Part shown: piece by piece, positions 18,096 to 26,398 of the stretch | Position numbering within the stretch: the stretch's first letter is position 1 | Layout of the letters: each line of letters opens with the position of its first letter | NCBI RefSeq assembly: GCF_014207185.1 | Contig: NZ_JACHCP010000005.1 | Span: forward strand, 400,475-464,474 | Direction: 5' to 3' | DNA from: Rhodanobacter sp. A1T4 | GTDB lineage: Bacteria > Pseudomonadota > Gammaproteobacteria > Xanthomonadales > Rhodanobacteraceae | Length of the DNA: 64,000 bases | Made by a program: the position numbers and the translations under genes | Notes under the pieces: generated by a model | The model's input: only the letters and a program-made list of their open reading frames with translations | Database searches by the model: none | What the model was told of the DNA's origin: nothing

Positions 18096-18713
18096 CTAAT
18101 AATGTGTTCCGGGGGCGTTGTTGAAGACGGTATCGTGGCCGCTGACGGAGATCGCAATATGCTTGAGCAGCTGCTGCGAGGGAAAGGTATGTCCGTAGCA
18201 TAAAAGCAAAGGCAGTAGCAGGCTGATGCCGATCTGCCAGGCGGGTGCGCTGTTTCGCGGAGTCGTATTGCGCAGCTTGAAGAAAAACCCTGCTGTGAAG
18301 CCGAAGCCAAGCATTCCACCGAGGATCACTTCAGAGATCGAATGCACACCGAGGCCGAGTCGCGATGCTGCCACACCAACCGCCAGCAGCACGCCCAAGG
18401 CGATAGCGGTTCGCCGAAGCAGAACGTTTCGCTCGGGAATCAGCAGCGCCGGGACCAACGGCCAGATAAGGCTGGATAGGGCCGTATGACCGCTGAAGCC
18501 GCTGAAATCCAGACCGGGTATGCCGATGTCCCAGCTCATGTACATCAGCTTGGACAAACCCACCACGGCGATACAGATGAACACCGTCAGGATCCACAGC
18601 AGGCCGTTACGCCGCGTGACAGCACGACTGATGAGCCATGCTGCGGTGACCAGGAAAACCGGAAGTAATACCGAACAATCGCCAAAAGCGGTGATTAAAA
18701 GCCACATAGGCAT
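18096..18713 (-). CDS. PAP2-family membrane phosphatase
   Basis: 205 residues with about six transmembrane helices. Phosphatase motif 2 appears as FSGHTALSS and motif 3 as SRLGLGVHSISEVILGG, with the catalytic His residues present; Glu stands where motif 3 usually has Asp. Motif 1 (KxxxxxxRP) is not evident. PAP2 enzymes remove phosphate from lipid phosphates such as phosphatidate or undecaprenyl pyrophosphate. The substrate is unknown; the EPS locus begins immediately to the right, but no operon link is visible. Confidence 0.82.
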   Translation of the reverse strand: MPMWLLITAFGDCSVLLPVFLVTAAWLISRAVTRRNGLLWILTVFICIAVVGLSKLMYMSWDIGIPGLDFSGFSGHTALSSLIWPLVPALLIPERNVLLRRTAIALGVLLAVGVAASRLGLGVHSISEVILGGMLGFGFTAGFFFKLRNTTPRNSAPAWQIGISLLLPLLLCYGHTFPSQQLLKHIAISVSGHDTVFNNAPGTHY

Positions 18714-19078
18714 GCAAATTTCCGCGTCGATGAAAAGGACGCCGGGTTGGCGGATCCAGCAATGGTGCGCTGCATCAAAGAGCCTAAAGCCTTTCCCGGA
18801 TGATCGCCAACCGGGCGCACTCTAGCGTTCAGTTTGTCCAGCCGGCTTTTCCATAACGCCGCGTCAGCAGCGGGGCTCGTGACCCAGCAACTCGCTCGGC
18901 CACTGCTGTTCAGGGGCCGCATCCTCGGCTGGACTCGGGTCGCACGGCTCATCGCTACTTAAGTCCATGGCGCTTCGGGGCCTGTGACAGAAGACTAGAC
19001 ACAGCCAAGAACCTGAGTCCTTGGCTGCGCTGGACCAAGCGATGCTCCCGCGCCGGCTGACGCGGGAGACATTGCCAA
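18714..19078. other. intergenic region with two strong hairpins after wza
   Basis: No convincing gene. Two hairpins follow the wza stop: CTCCCGCG/CGCGGGAG (19045-19068) and CAGCCAAG/CTTGGCTG (19002-19027). Neither has a T-run, so they may stabilise the wza mRNA 3' end or act with Rho rather than as intrinsic terminators. The rest (18735-18990) holds nothing recognisable. Confidence 0.6.
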
Positions 19079-20194
19079 TCAAAGCTGATTGGTCTGCTCG
19101 TTGGTGAGGCGTGCGTTCGAGGTGTTATTCAGCAGAGTGCTGAACGGCAATAGCTGGCTTACGAAACGATTCCAGCGTGCGACACCGGCGGCGCCGACGA
19201 ACACCACGTCGCCTGCCCGCACAGGGAATTGCGAGGCCATGGCAAAAGCGTCCGGCGAGGACGCGTCGAGTTGATAGATTTCCGACGGTTCCTGCTGCAG
19301 ATTCTTGACCCCACGAATCACATACACAGCCTTGCCCTTGGCGGTGTTCTGGTTGAGGCCTCCCGCGCGCCCAATGGCCTGAGTCAGAGTCAGCGTGCTT
19401 GTCTTGAAACGCAAAGCCTGCGGCTGCACGACTTCGCCCACCACATAGACTTCGTGGTTGTCGTTGTAAGATAGGAAAACGTGGTCACCGCCCTTGAGGT
19501 AGATATCCTGCATGCCCTTCGGCACGCCGCTCAGCGCGTCCATATCCAGATGATAATCGTGCCCGTCTCGGCTCAGCACCACATTGGATAGGTCGGCTTG
19601 GGTGGTGTTGACATTCGCCGTGCCAATGGCCTGTGCGAGGGTCAGCGGGGTGACCGTGATGAATTGCGGTGCAGCACTCACGAAGGCGCCTCCCAGAGTC
19701 ACTTTCTGGCTGCCATAGCTGATGATGGTGAGATCCACCTGCGGCGACGGTACATACTTGGCCAGGCGACGTGTGAGCTCGGACCGCAGTTCCTCCACCG
19801 TCTTGCCGGCGGCTTGCAGCAGTCCTGCGTAAGGATAGAACAGGGTACCGTCGGGACGAACGAGGCGGCCGTTGGCCAAGGCCTGCTGCTGTGCGCCTGC
19901 AGGCGAGGTCAGCTCGGGGTGATCCCATACCGTGATGTAGAGCGAGTCCCCCGGGCCGATGCGATAAGGCTCGGGCAGGTAGGAAATCAGCGCGGGCGGA
20001 ATGCTCGGTGCTGGCGTGGCGGCCTGGTCTGCGGCGATCTGCCTGGGGGTAATAGGTATGACCTTGAAGTGGGCGACATCAGGATTACTGTTGTCGGCAG
20101 AAGCGCGCAGGTTCATGTGCTGGCCCGGATACAAAACGCATCCATTCAGCGCGAGGCAGAAAGTCACTGCCCCTAGTATCGGAAAAATCTTCAT
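19079..20194 (-). CDS. wza: polysaccharide export outer-membrane lipoprotein Wza
   Basis: 371 residues, lipoprotein signal with LNGC (Cys19). The Poly_export domain begins YRIGPGDSLYITVWDHPEL, followed by two SLBB/soluble-ligand-binding units (about 175-255 and 260-350: VYVVGEVVQPQALRF, TLTQAIGRAGGLNQ). Wza forms the octameric outer-membrane channel for EPS export and docks with the Wzc periplasmic domain. It is unusual in standing alone: wzc and wzb are 20 kb away in the same orientation, and the divergent neighbour is gumD. A sigma70-like promoter sits about 25 bp upstream. Confidence 0.93.
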   Translation of the reverse strand: MKIFPILGAVTFCLALNGCVLYPGQHMNLRASADNSNPDVAHFKVIPITPRQIAADQAATPAPSIPPALISYLPEPYRIGPGDSLYITVWDHPELTSPAGAQQQALANGRLVRPDGTLFYPYAGLLQAAGKTVEELRSELTRRLAKYVPSPQVDLTIISYGSQKVTLGGAFVSAAPQFITVTPLTLAQAIGTANVNTTQADLSNVVLSRDGHDYHLDMDALSGVPKGMQDIYLKGGDHVFLSYNDNHEVYVVGEVVQPQALRFKTSTLTLTQAIGRAGGLNQNTAKGKAVYVIRGVKNLQQEPSEIYQLDASSPDAFAMASQFPVRAGDVVFVGAAGVARWNRFVSQLLPFSTLLNNTSNARLTNEQTNQL

Positions 20195-20219
20195 GGGTGC
20201 GATCGGCCTTTGTAGAGAT

Positions 20220-20247
20220 TATTTAATTCCGACGCCCGGCTGTTCAA
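20220..20247 (-). promoter_or_regulatory. sigma70-like promoter for wza
   Basis: On the minus strand, TTGAAC (20242-20247) and TAAATA (20220-20225) are separated by 16 bp. The start site would fall roughly 15-20 bases before the ATG, leaving a very short leader. Confidence 0.5.
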
Positions 20248-21250
20248 CCTGAAGAAAGCCTTCAAGTCCATGTTTGGCCGGTGCATTGGAAATCAGTGCA
20301 AAGATGGTAAGAAATGGGCGCAAAACTCCCTTGCAATCAGCGGAGGTCTTCGACCCGCAGTCGTGCTGCGACAATCGATCAAGTAGCTTCGGCGATACTG
20401 CAAATTACATCAGCCGTATGGGTCGTCGCGACGATGCCAACACCCGGTAGACCAAGTTCAACGCATGTTTGATTACTAAATGCATACCTCCAGGGCGGTG
20501 GGCCGCAAGACTGCGAGCCATAATCATGAACGCCAGACCCTGTTGCTTGGGTGAATGCGCCTGACACTAGGTGATTCTGATGTTTGGATGATTCGAATAC
20601 TTGCGCCAGTAGCCAGTTTCGACGCTCAACAGCCGTGCGTGATCTTGACTTTGTCAGTAGCGAAACGCCTTCCGGACGATCATCCGGAAAGCTAGTTGCG
20701 ATGATGGTTAATGTCATCCAAGGTAAGCTCGAGTGCACTGCTCACGCTATGCAGAAGCAGATATCTGTGCGGCTCCGCCAAGCGATCACGCAGAAGTTTT
20801 TCGAGTACATGATGCCTCTAGTCAGTACGTGCGAGCGTTGCCAGCAACGGACTTGCGATACGAGAAAATAGTGACGTCACGAGTCGGCAAATTCGCAAAC
20901 GTAAAAGGAAAACGGACCGTATGACTGGCGCTGTGTTGCGTTGCGCCTTGGCGCAGGTTTGATCCAGGAGCGTGATGCCTGAATGAAATTTTCAACAGCT
21001 CGTTGGACGATGGCTGTATTCCCTGTGGGTTAAGCAAAAAGATGCAAACGTGTGACCCTCATCACCGATTGAAAATTTGATTAGCTAAGTACGAAACATT
21101 CCGATTGCCCTCGAATTCGCTGCGGCGTAGGATAAATTTTGTGGCATCGCAACATGAATTTCCAAGCCGCAAAATTTGAGTTATTTTCACTATCGCCATC
21201 CCAAGCCTGAGCAAATAATTGCTGAGGTCAGGAAAGCGTGTTGGATGAGT
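20248..21250. other. long AT-rich intergenic region between wza and gumD
   Basis: About 1 kb without a convincing gene: short frames in it have poor codon use and no ribosome-binding sites. The base composition is clearly more AT-rich than the flanking genes. It probably holds control sites for both divergent EPS transcripts. An imperfect hairpin (CCTGAGCAA / TTGCTGAGG) lies near 21205-21235. I see no JUMPstart/ops element. Confidence 0.55.
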
Positions 21251-21351
21251 CGATCCATTTAAACGATGGATCGTCGTGCCCACAGGGGGCACGTACCTTC
21301 TGGGATCCATAGGAAATCGACGCGAGTCGATTCCAAAGGAAGGTACGGACC
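21251..21351 (+). promoter_or_regulatory. structured 5' leader of gumD with buried ribosome-binding site
   Basis: Three stacked hairpins directly precede the gumD ATG. P1: CGATCCAT/ATGGATCG (21251-21258, 21266-21273). P2: CGTGCCC/GGGCACG (21275-21281, 21287-21293). P3: GTACCTTC/GAAGGTAC (21293-21300, 21339-21346), enclosing an inner stem GG.AATCGAC/GTCGATTCC capped by a GCGA tetraloop (21312-21334). The Shine-Dalgarno AAGGAAGG is inside the P3 closing strand. A second GATCCAT at 21304-21310 could compete for the P1 3' strand. This looks like a translational control element; the ligand or trigger is unknown and it does not match the c-di-GMP riboswitch consensus I know. Confidence 0.6.
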
Positions 21352-22791
21352 ATGCATCCATCTAAATCAAATTACTCAAATTTCAAGGCCTTGCTCGACA
21401 TGGGTCTGCGCATAGCCGACTTGCTGTGCATTGTTGTCGCAGCCCGTATCGCTTATGCGATGCGTTTTCACACGCTGAGCATGGGCAATGCTTACATCGG
21501 GGCACAGGCGATGGTCGTGATCGCTGCCTTCGCCGTTTTCGGCGCGCTAAAACTCTATGAGCAACCGCTGGAGGAAAGGCCGGTGACGCATTTTTGTTGC
21601 GTCGCAGCATCATGGATTGCGATTTTCGGTTTGGTTATTGCCCTCGGCTTTATGCTCAAGATCGACGAGAGCTATTCGCGTGCCTGGGTCACTCTATTCT
21701 TTACCATTGGCATGACTTTGCTGGTACTGACTCGCGTAGTTGCCCTGGCCATTTTGCGCAACATGTCCCGACGCGGCGTGGGCCTTAGCAATTGTTTGCT
21801 GATTGGCGCCACTGACGCCGGCCTGCGCATTCTTGAGCATTCACGCAACGACCCCGGCCTGGGGATGAATATCACCGGTTACGTATCCACTCCCTATGAT
21901 CAGGCCGGTCCAATCGATCTGAAGCAGGTCGGTACCCTAGACAACATCGATGCCGTGTTTGATTCGGAAGCATGGAGTCAGGTGCTGATCGCTCTTCCAG
22001 TCAACAAGGCCGCCAAAGCCATCAGCCATATGCTGGACTGTGCCGAAGATCGCGTCATCACAGTGAAGTTCGTACCTGACACGTTGGGTTCCGAATTGAT
22101 CAATCACCGCATTGACGATTTCGCCGGCACCCCGGTCATGACCTTGCGCGCCAGTCCGCTGTCGGGCTACGCGTGGATATGGAAGGCTTTCGAGGATCGG
22201 CTGATCGCCGCGATGATCCTGCTATTGATCAGCCCGGTACTCGTGGTGGTCGCTTGCGGTGTCAGGTTTTCCAGCCCCGGGCCGATTCTCTACCGCCAGC
22301 GCCGCATCGGCCTGGATGGTGAGGAATTTGAAATGCTGAAATTCCGCTCCATGCCGGTGAACTTGGAGCGAGGCAAGGTGCAATGGGGTGGCGCGGGAAG
22401 CAAGACCACCACTCGTTTCGGTCGCTTCATTCGCCAGACCAGCTTGGATGAGTTACCGCAGTTCATCAACGTGCTCAAGGGTGACATGTCGATCGTCGGC
22501 CCGCGTCCCGAACGCACGGTATTCGTGGAAAAGTTCAAGCAGGAAATCCCGGGCTATATGCACAAGCATCTGGTGAAGGCGGGTATCACCGGTTGGGCCC
22601 AGATCAACGGCTGGCGTGGCGATACCGATCTGGTCAAGCGAATCGAATACGACCTTTATTACATCAACCACTGGTCACTAAGGTTCGACTTGAAGATCAT
22701 CTTCCTCACCATCTTCAAAGGCTTCGTGCACAGCGAGAAGGGGGCAGAGAAAACAGCTGCGGAAAAAGAAGAGATAAGTGCGTCAAGTTGA
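21352..22791 (+). CDS. gumD: undecaprenyl-phosphate glucose-1-phosphate transferase (GumD/WcaJ type)
   Basis: 479 residues of the polyprenol-phosphate hexose-1-phosphate transferase family. Four N-terminal helices (about 18-140), a Rossmann-like CoA-binding fold (about 145-255), a fifth helix at 285-305, then the catalytic bacterial sugar transferase domain: GPILYRQRRIGLDGEEFEMLKFRSM, TSLDELPQFINVLKGDMSIVGPRPE and the closing KAGITGWAQINGWRGDTD. It transfers hexose-1-phosphate (usually glucose) to undecaprenyl phosphate as the first step of the EPS repeat unit. ATG 21352 follows AAGGAAGG, which lies in a hairpin stem. Lys/Glu-rich C-terminal tail. Confidence 0.93.
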   Translation: MHPSKSNYSNFKALLDMGLRIADLLCIVVAARIAYAMRFHTLSMGNAYIGAQAMVVIAAFAVFGALKLYEQPLEERPVTHFCCVAASWIAIFGLVIALGFMLKIDESYSRAWVTLFFTIGMTLLVLTRVVALAILRNMSRRGVGLSNCLLIGATDAGLRILEHSRNDPGLGMNITGYVSTPYDQAGPIDLKQVGTLDNIDAVFDSEAWSQVLIALPVNKAAKAISHMLDCAEDRVITVKFVPDTLGSELINHRIDDFAGTPVMTLRASPLSGYAWIWKAFEDRLIAAMILLLISPVLVVVACGVRFSSPGPILYRQRRIGLDGEEFEMLKFRSMPVNLERGKVQWGGAGSKTTTRFGRFIRQTSLDELPQFINVLKGDMSIVGPRPERTVFVEKFKQEIPGYMHKHLVKAGITGWAQINGWRGDTDLVKRIEYDLYYINHWSLRFDLKIIFLTIFKGFVHSEKGAEKTAAEKEEISASS

Positions 22792-23015
22792 CCGTTGTCG
22801 TTTCCAGAAATTGGTAATGTGCCAAAGTATTTTGGTCTGATCAATGTTCCTGAGGTGATATGGCTGAAGGGTGCGATCTACTACTTCTGCCGTTCTGCTG
22901 GGTGCGCGTTGCGCCCGCAGCAAGCTTTTCTACCGGTTCAGAAGCGGTCGCCGAGGTGCCGATACGCACTCGCAGTTAATCGTCAATTATCTTGAATCTG
23001 GCTTGAGGATATCGC

Positions 23016-23990
23016 TTGAAATTTCTTGTCTGCGGCGGTGCGGGCTACATCGGTTCGCATATGGTGCGCTACCTGTTGAGGCAGGGGCATGAAGTCGTGG
23101 TTTACGATGATCTGTCCACAGGGCATCGCGAGTCGGTACCGGCAGATGGACTGGTCATCGGTGATATAGGCGATGGCACCGCACTTGGCCAGTTGTTTGC
23201 ACAGCATCGCTTCGATGCTGTGATGCACTTTTGTGCTCTTTCGCTGGTCGGAGAATCGGTCAGCAAACCCTATCTCTACTACACCAATAATGTTGCCCGC
23301 ACGCTTGTTCTGCTGGAAGCGATGCGGACGGCCGGCGTCGACCGTCTGGTGTTTTCGTCGACGGCCGCGGTATTCGGCAATCCGCAAACCCTGTTGATTA
23401 CCGAAGAGCATCCGACGACTCCGATCAATCCTTACGGGCAAAGCAAGCTGATGGTCGAAAAGATCCTGGGCGATGCAGCGAACGCTTATGGGCTGCGCTC
23501 AGTGGCGCTGCGCTATTTCAATGCGGCTGGCGCGGATCCCTCCGGAGAGATCGGCGAAGCACATTCCCCGGAGACGCATCTGATCCCGAACGTATTGCGT
23601 TCGCTGCTTGGTCAGGGACCTGAGTTGAAGGTTTTTGGCAGCGACTACGCGACGCGGGACGGCACTTGTGTGCGTGACTATGTACACGTCAACGATCTGG
23701 CCTCGGCACATCTCAAGGCGGTCGAATTCATGCTTGATCATGAAGGCGCACATATCTTCAACCTGGGTAATGGCGAAGGTTTCAGCGTGCGCGAAGTCAT
23801 TGCGGCAGCCGAGCGTGTCACCGGACAAGAGGTCAGCTATGACATGGTCGCGCGCCGACCAGGAGACCCGCCGACGCTGGTGGCGTCAGGACAGCGCGCG
23901 CGCGAACTGCTTGGCTGGCAGCCGGAGTTCAGTCGTCTGGACGACATCCTCGCTAGCGCTTGGGACTGGCATACCAAGCCAGCCTACTGA
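23016..23990 (+). CDS. galE: UDP-glucose 4-epimerase
   Basis: 324 residues. NAD-binding GGAGYIGSHM at residues 7-16, then VVVYDDLSTGH, catalytic Ser/Thr in VFSSTAAVFG and the Tyr-x3-Lys pair in NPYGQSKLMVEK; RYFNAAGADPSGEIGE and the substrate Arg region follow. It interconverts UDP-glucose and UDP-galactose (or the N-acetyl forms) for EPS synthesis. It starts at TTG, supported by GAGG seven bases upstream and by the conserved KFLVCGGAGYIG. The 224-bp gap after gumD shows no gene. Confidence 0.93.
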   Translation: MKFLVCGGAGYIGSHMVRYLLRQGHEVVVYDDLSTGHRESVPADGLVIGDIGDGTALGQLFAQHRFDAVMHFCALSLVGESVSKPYLYYTNNVARTLVLLEAMRTAGVDRLVFSSTAAVFGNPQTLLITEEHPTTPINPYGQSKLMVEKILGDAANAYGLRSVALRYFNAAGADPSGEIGEAHSPETHLIPNVLRSLLGQGPELKVFGSDYATRDGTCVRDYVHVNDLASAHLKAVEFMLDHEGAHIFNLGNGEGFSVREVIAAAERVTGQEVSYDMVARRPGDPPTLVASGQRARELLGWQPEFSRLDDILASAWDWHTKPAY

Positions 23991-24148
23991 GCGTCGGCAG
24001 ATCGACTTTGTCTCGAGACGACAGTGCTGATGTCGAAAACCGGCACCGAGTCACGAGAATCAGCTAGCGCATCGTACTAGCGTCAAGCTGGACGTCGCGA
24101 TGCGGCTCACCACTGCAAATGAACTGCAGAAACGGAGAGGTATGGCAG

Positions 24149-26323
24149 ATGGCCAGATTCAGCAGAGCGATATCCCGATTCGATGACATGCGCTTGCTCC
24201 CGCTGGCGAGGCGGTCACTTCCTCCCCTGATATGCCTGATATGCGCTGTTACCGGCAATGCGATTGCTTCGCCTCAGGTAGCAGCTCCTCAAGCGCAGGT
24301 CCAGTCCCAGGCTGCAGCAGCTGCTGCAGCCGACGATTCGGGGGCGCCCAAGGACCGGCTGGAAATGCATGCCCCCGGTGACGACCATGCACCGATGCCT
24401 GCGGGTTTGTCAGTGGCGCCGGAGGCCGGTGACGCCGTCGACAATATGGCCAATGCCAAGACAACTGCTGCACAGACCAGCAGCACACAACAGTTGGATG
24501 TATCGCATATCCATTTTTATGCCGATACCGATCATCCGAAGAATGGCACCTACACCATTGGTCAGCTGGCAAACGTGTGTGTAACCGTTCAAGGCATGTC
24601 CGCCAACGACACCTTGCACATGGTGATCAAAGATGCGGATGGGGTGATCGTCACCGATCAGTATGTCCCTGTCGTCCCCAGTGCGCTCTACTGGCACCAG
24701 TGCATCCCCGTGCCCAGCAGCAAGCTCGGCTTCTACCGTGCCGGCATCCATCTGATGCGCACCAATCTGACCCTCGCAGCCTTGCGTTCGCGGCCTGGTG
24801 GTTACCTGACCTATGTGGTGCTGCCCGATCCCACCTTGCGAGTGCAGTATCCGGCCAGCCAAACCTTTTTCGGCCTGCAGATGCCGGATACCATCACCTA
24901 TCTGGCACCCAATCTGGGCGTGCGTTGGATATTGGCCAGTTGGGACTACGGCTGGCGCTATGGCGAACACCAGTATCCGGGGCAGTTCCTGAATCGTCGT
25001 ACCGCCGATCCCACTTTCCCCGGCTCTACCGACAAAGTCACCTGGAAAGGCGGTCTCTGGCAGTTGTATGAGATCCCTACCTTGTTCATGTACCCGATCC
25101 CGGATGCGCAGGCGAAAGACTGGCAGACCACTCCGCTGCCGGTGATCCTGAGCACGGCGAGTTTCATGACGGCGGCACTGACCGAGGGCAATCCGGCGGG
25201 CGTGACTTGGTGGGCCACGTTTGCCCAAGAGGCCGCGCAGGCCTTCGTCGACTTCCATCCGGATACGACCTACGACGAGCGCATTTATCAGATTACCTGG
25301 GAGCCACGCTACAAGGGCACATACGACCAGATCACGCGCATCTATCAGATCGCGTACCCGCTGATTCATGCCGTCGATCCGCATGCCATCGTGGCCGGCC
25401 CCAGCGCGTCGGCGATGAATAACGCCCAACGCATGTTCGAATTGACCCGTTTCTTCAATGCGAGCCTGCTCCAGTACATGGATGGCCTGGCCATGCATAC
25501 CTATACCGTGTGGCCATCCGAAACCGCGCAAGGTCATTCCGTGAGCGACCCGGATCCGCAAACTCCGCCGGGCCCCTACTACACGCTGGCTCAGTCGATT
25601 CAGATCGCCAAGCAGCAGATCAGCAATCGCATCGGTCACGACATTCCGATGTACTCCACCGAGTTCGGCGGCAACACCAAATGCCCGGACTCCGAATTAC
25701 CCTGCGTATCGATGGAGCTTGGTCAGGCACAGGGTCTTATCCGCGAGAACCTGATCCTCATGGGTGAGGGCTTCAAATTGGGTGTCTCGTTTTACGGCTC
25801 CGACTATGTAACACCCTCCGAGCAGGGCTACTACGGTCTCTACTACAACCTCGATCCAGCCAACGGCTGGTATCACCCGGCAAAGGTAGGTCCAAAGCCT
25901 TCCGCCGCTGCATATTCGGCAATGACCTACCTGCTCGAAGGCCATCATGGCGTGCAGCCGGTCACCGGCTTGGGCAGCACCGCGATCGGCTATGCCTATG
26001 CGAACACCGACGATACCGATACCACGCTGGCGCTCTGGGACTATTACGGTCCGCGCAACAACGTCAGCGTGAACACGGGCGCCAGCTCCGTCGTCGTCTA
26101 CGACTGGATGGGCAATGGTCAGACCGTACAGACCAACAACGGCGTGATCACCGTCAATCTTTCCAAGGATCCGATCTACGTGAAGGGTGTCTCGGCCACC
26201 ATGTGGGGCGATGGTAGTCCGGGCGCCGTCAAATCGTCGGTCAAATCCACCGCGTCTTCCAGTTCCCGTTCGGCCGTGATGCCACGGATAAATAACAACA
26301 CTGTTTCAACTTCATCTCGTTGA
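24149..26323 (+). CDS. secreted clan-A glycoside hydrolase-like protein
   Basis: About 724 residues. ATG 24149 has GGAGAGG eight bases upstream; an in-frame ATG at 24119 lacks a site. A signal peptide (hydrophobic core PLICLICAVTGNAIA) is followed by a low-complexity Ala/Gln linker, a small beta domain, then a TIM-barrel-like region. Candidate catalytic acids are Glu385 in QITWEPRYKG and Glu505 in MYSTEFGGN, a GH-A clan pattern resembling GH39/GH5. Asp/His-bearing MDGLAMHTYTVWP lies between. The C-terminus has a beta-sandwich-like part and a Ser-rich tail. Located between galE and modification genes, it probably trims or releases the EPS, but I cannot assign a CAZy family. Confidence 0.72.
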   Translation: MARFSRAISRFDDMRLLPLARRSLPPLICLICAVTGNAIASPQVAAPQAQVQSQAAAAAAADDSGAPKDRLEMHAPGDDHAPMPAGLSVAPEAGDAVDNMANAKTTAAQTSSTQQLDVSHIHFYADTDHPKNGTYTIGQLANVCVTVQGMSANDTLHMVIKDADGVIVTDQYVPVVPSALYWHQCIPVPSSKLGFYRAGIHLMRTNLTLAALRSRPGGYLTYVVLPDPTLRVQYPASQTFFGLQMPDTITYLAPNLGVRWILASWDYGWRYGEHQYPGQFLNRRTADPTFPGSTDKVTWKGGLWQLYEIPTLFMYPIPDAQAKDWQTTPLPVILSTASFMTAALTEGNPAGVTWWATFAQEAAQAFVDFHPDTTYDERIYQITWEPRYKGTYDQITRIYQIAYPLIHAVDPHAIVAGPSASAMNNAQRMFELTRFFNASLLQYMDGLAMHTYTVWPSETAQGHSVSDPDPQTPPGPYYTLAQSIQIAKQQISNRIGHDIPMYSTEFGGNTKCPDSELPCVSMELGQAQGLIRENLILMGEGFKLGVSFYGSDYVTPSEQGYYGLYYNLDPANGWYHPAKVGPKPSAAAYSAMTYLLEGHHGVQPVTGLGSTAIGYAYANTDDTDTTLALWDYYGPRNNVSVNTGASSVVVYDWMGNGQTVQTNNGVITVNLSKDPIYVKGVSATMWGDGSPGAVKSSVKSTASSSSRSAVMPRINNNTVSTSSR

Positions 26324-26398
26324 GAGAGTAAGCAGAGTAGCGGCTCGAACGCAGCATCTGGAGACCGCATTGTGAAAGGCAGCGATGCTGCCGACGTG

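Noticed and set aside
18864..19082. 72-codon leftward frame upstream of PAP2 gene
   Set aside because: Lies across two strong hairpins after wza, and has no ribosome-binding site or motif.
20379..20738. Leftward 119-codon frame in the wza-gumD gap
   Set aside because: No ribosome-binding site, AT-rich non-coding composition and no recognisable motif. It could be a small gene but I cannot support it.
20584..20871. Rightward 95-codon frame in the wza-gumD gap
   Set aside because: Overlaps the opposite-strand frame above; no ribosome-binding site and odd composition.
21275..21346. c-di-GMP-I (GEMM) riboswitch before gumD
   Set aside because: The leader has a GNRA loop and a CACAGG stretch, but lacks the conserved CACGCACAGGGCAAACC-type core and the paired tetraloop receptor layout.
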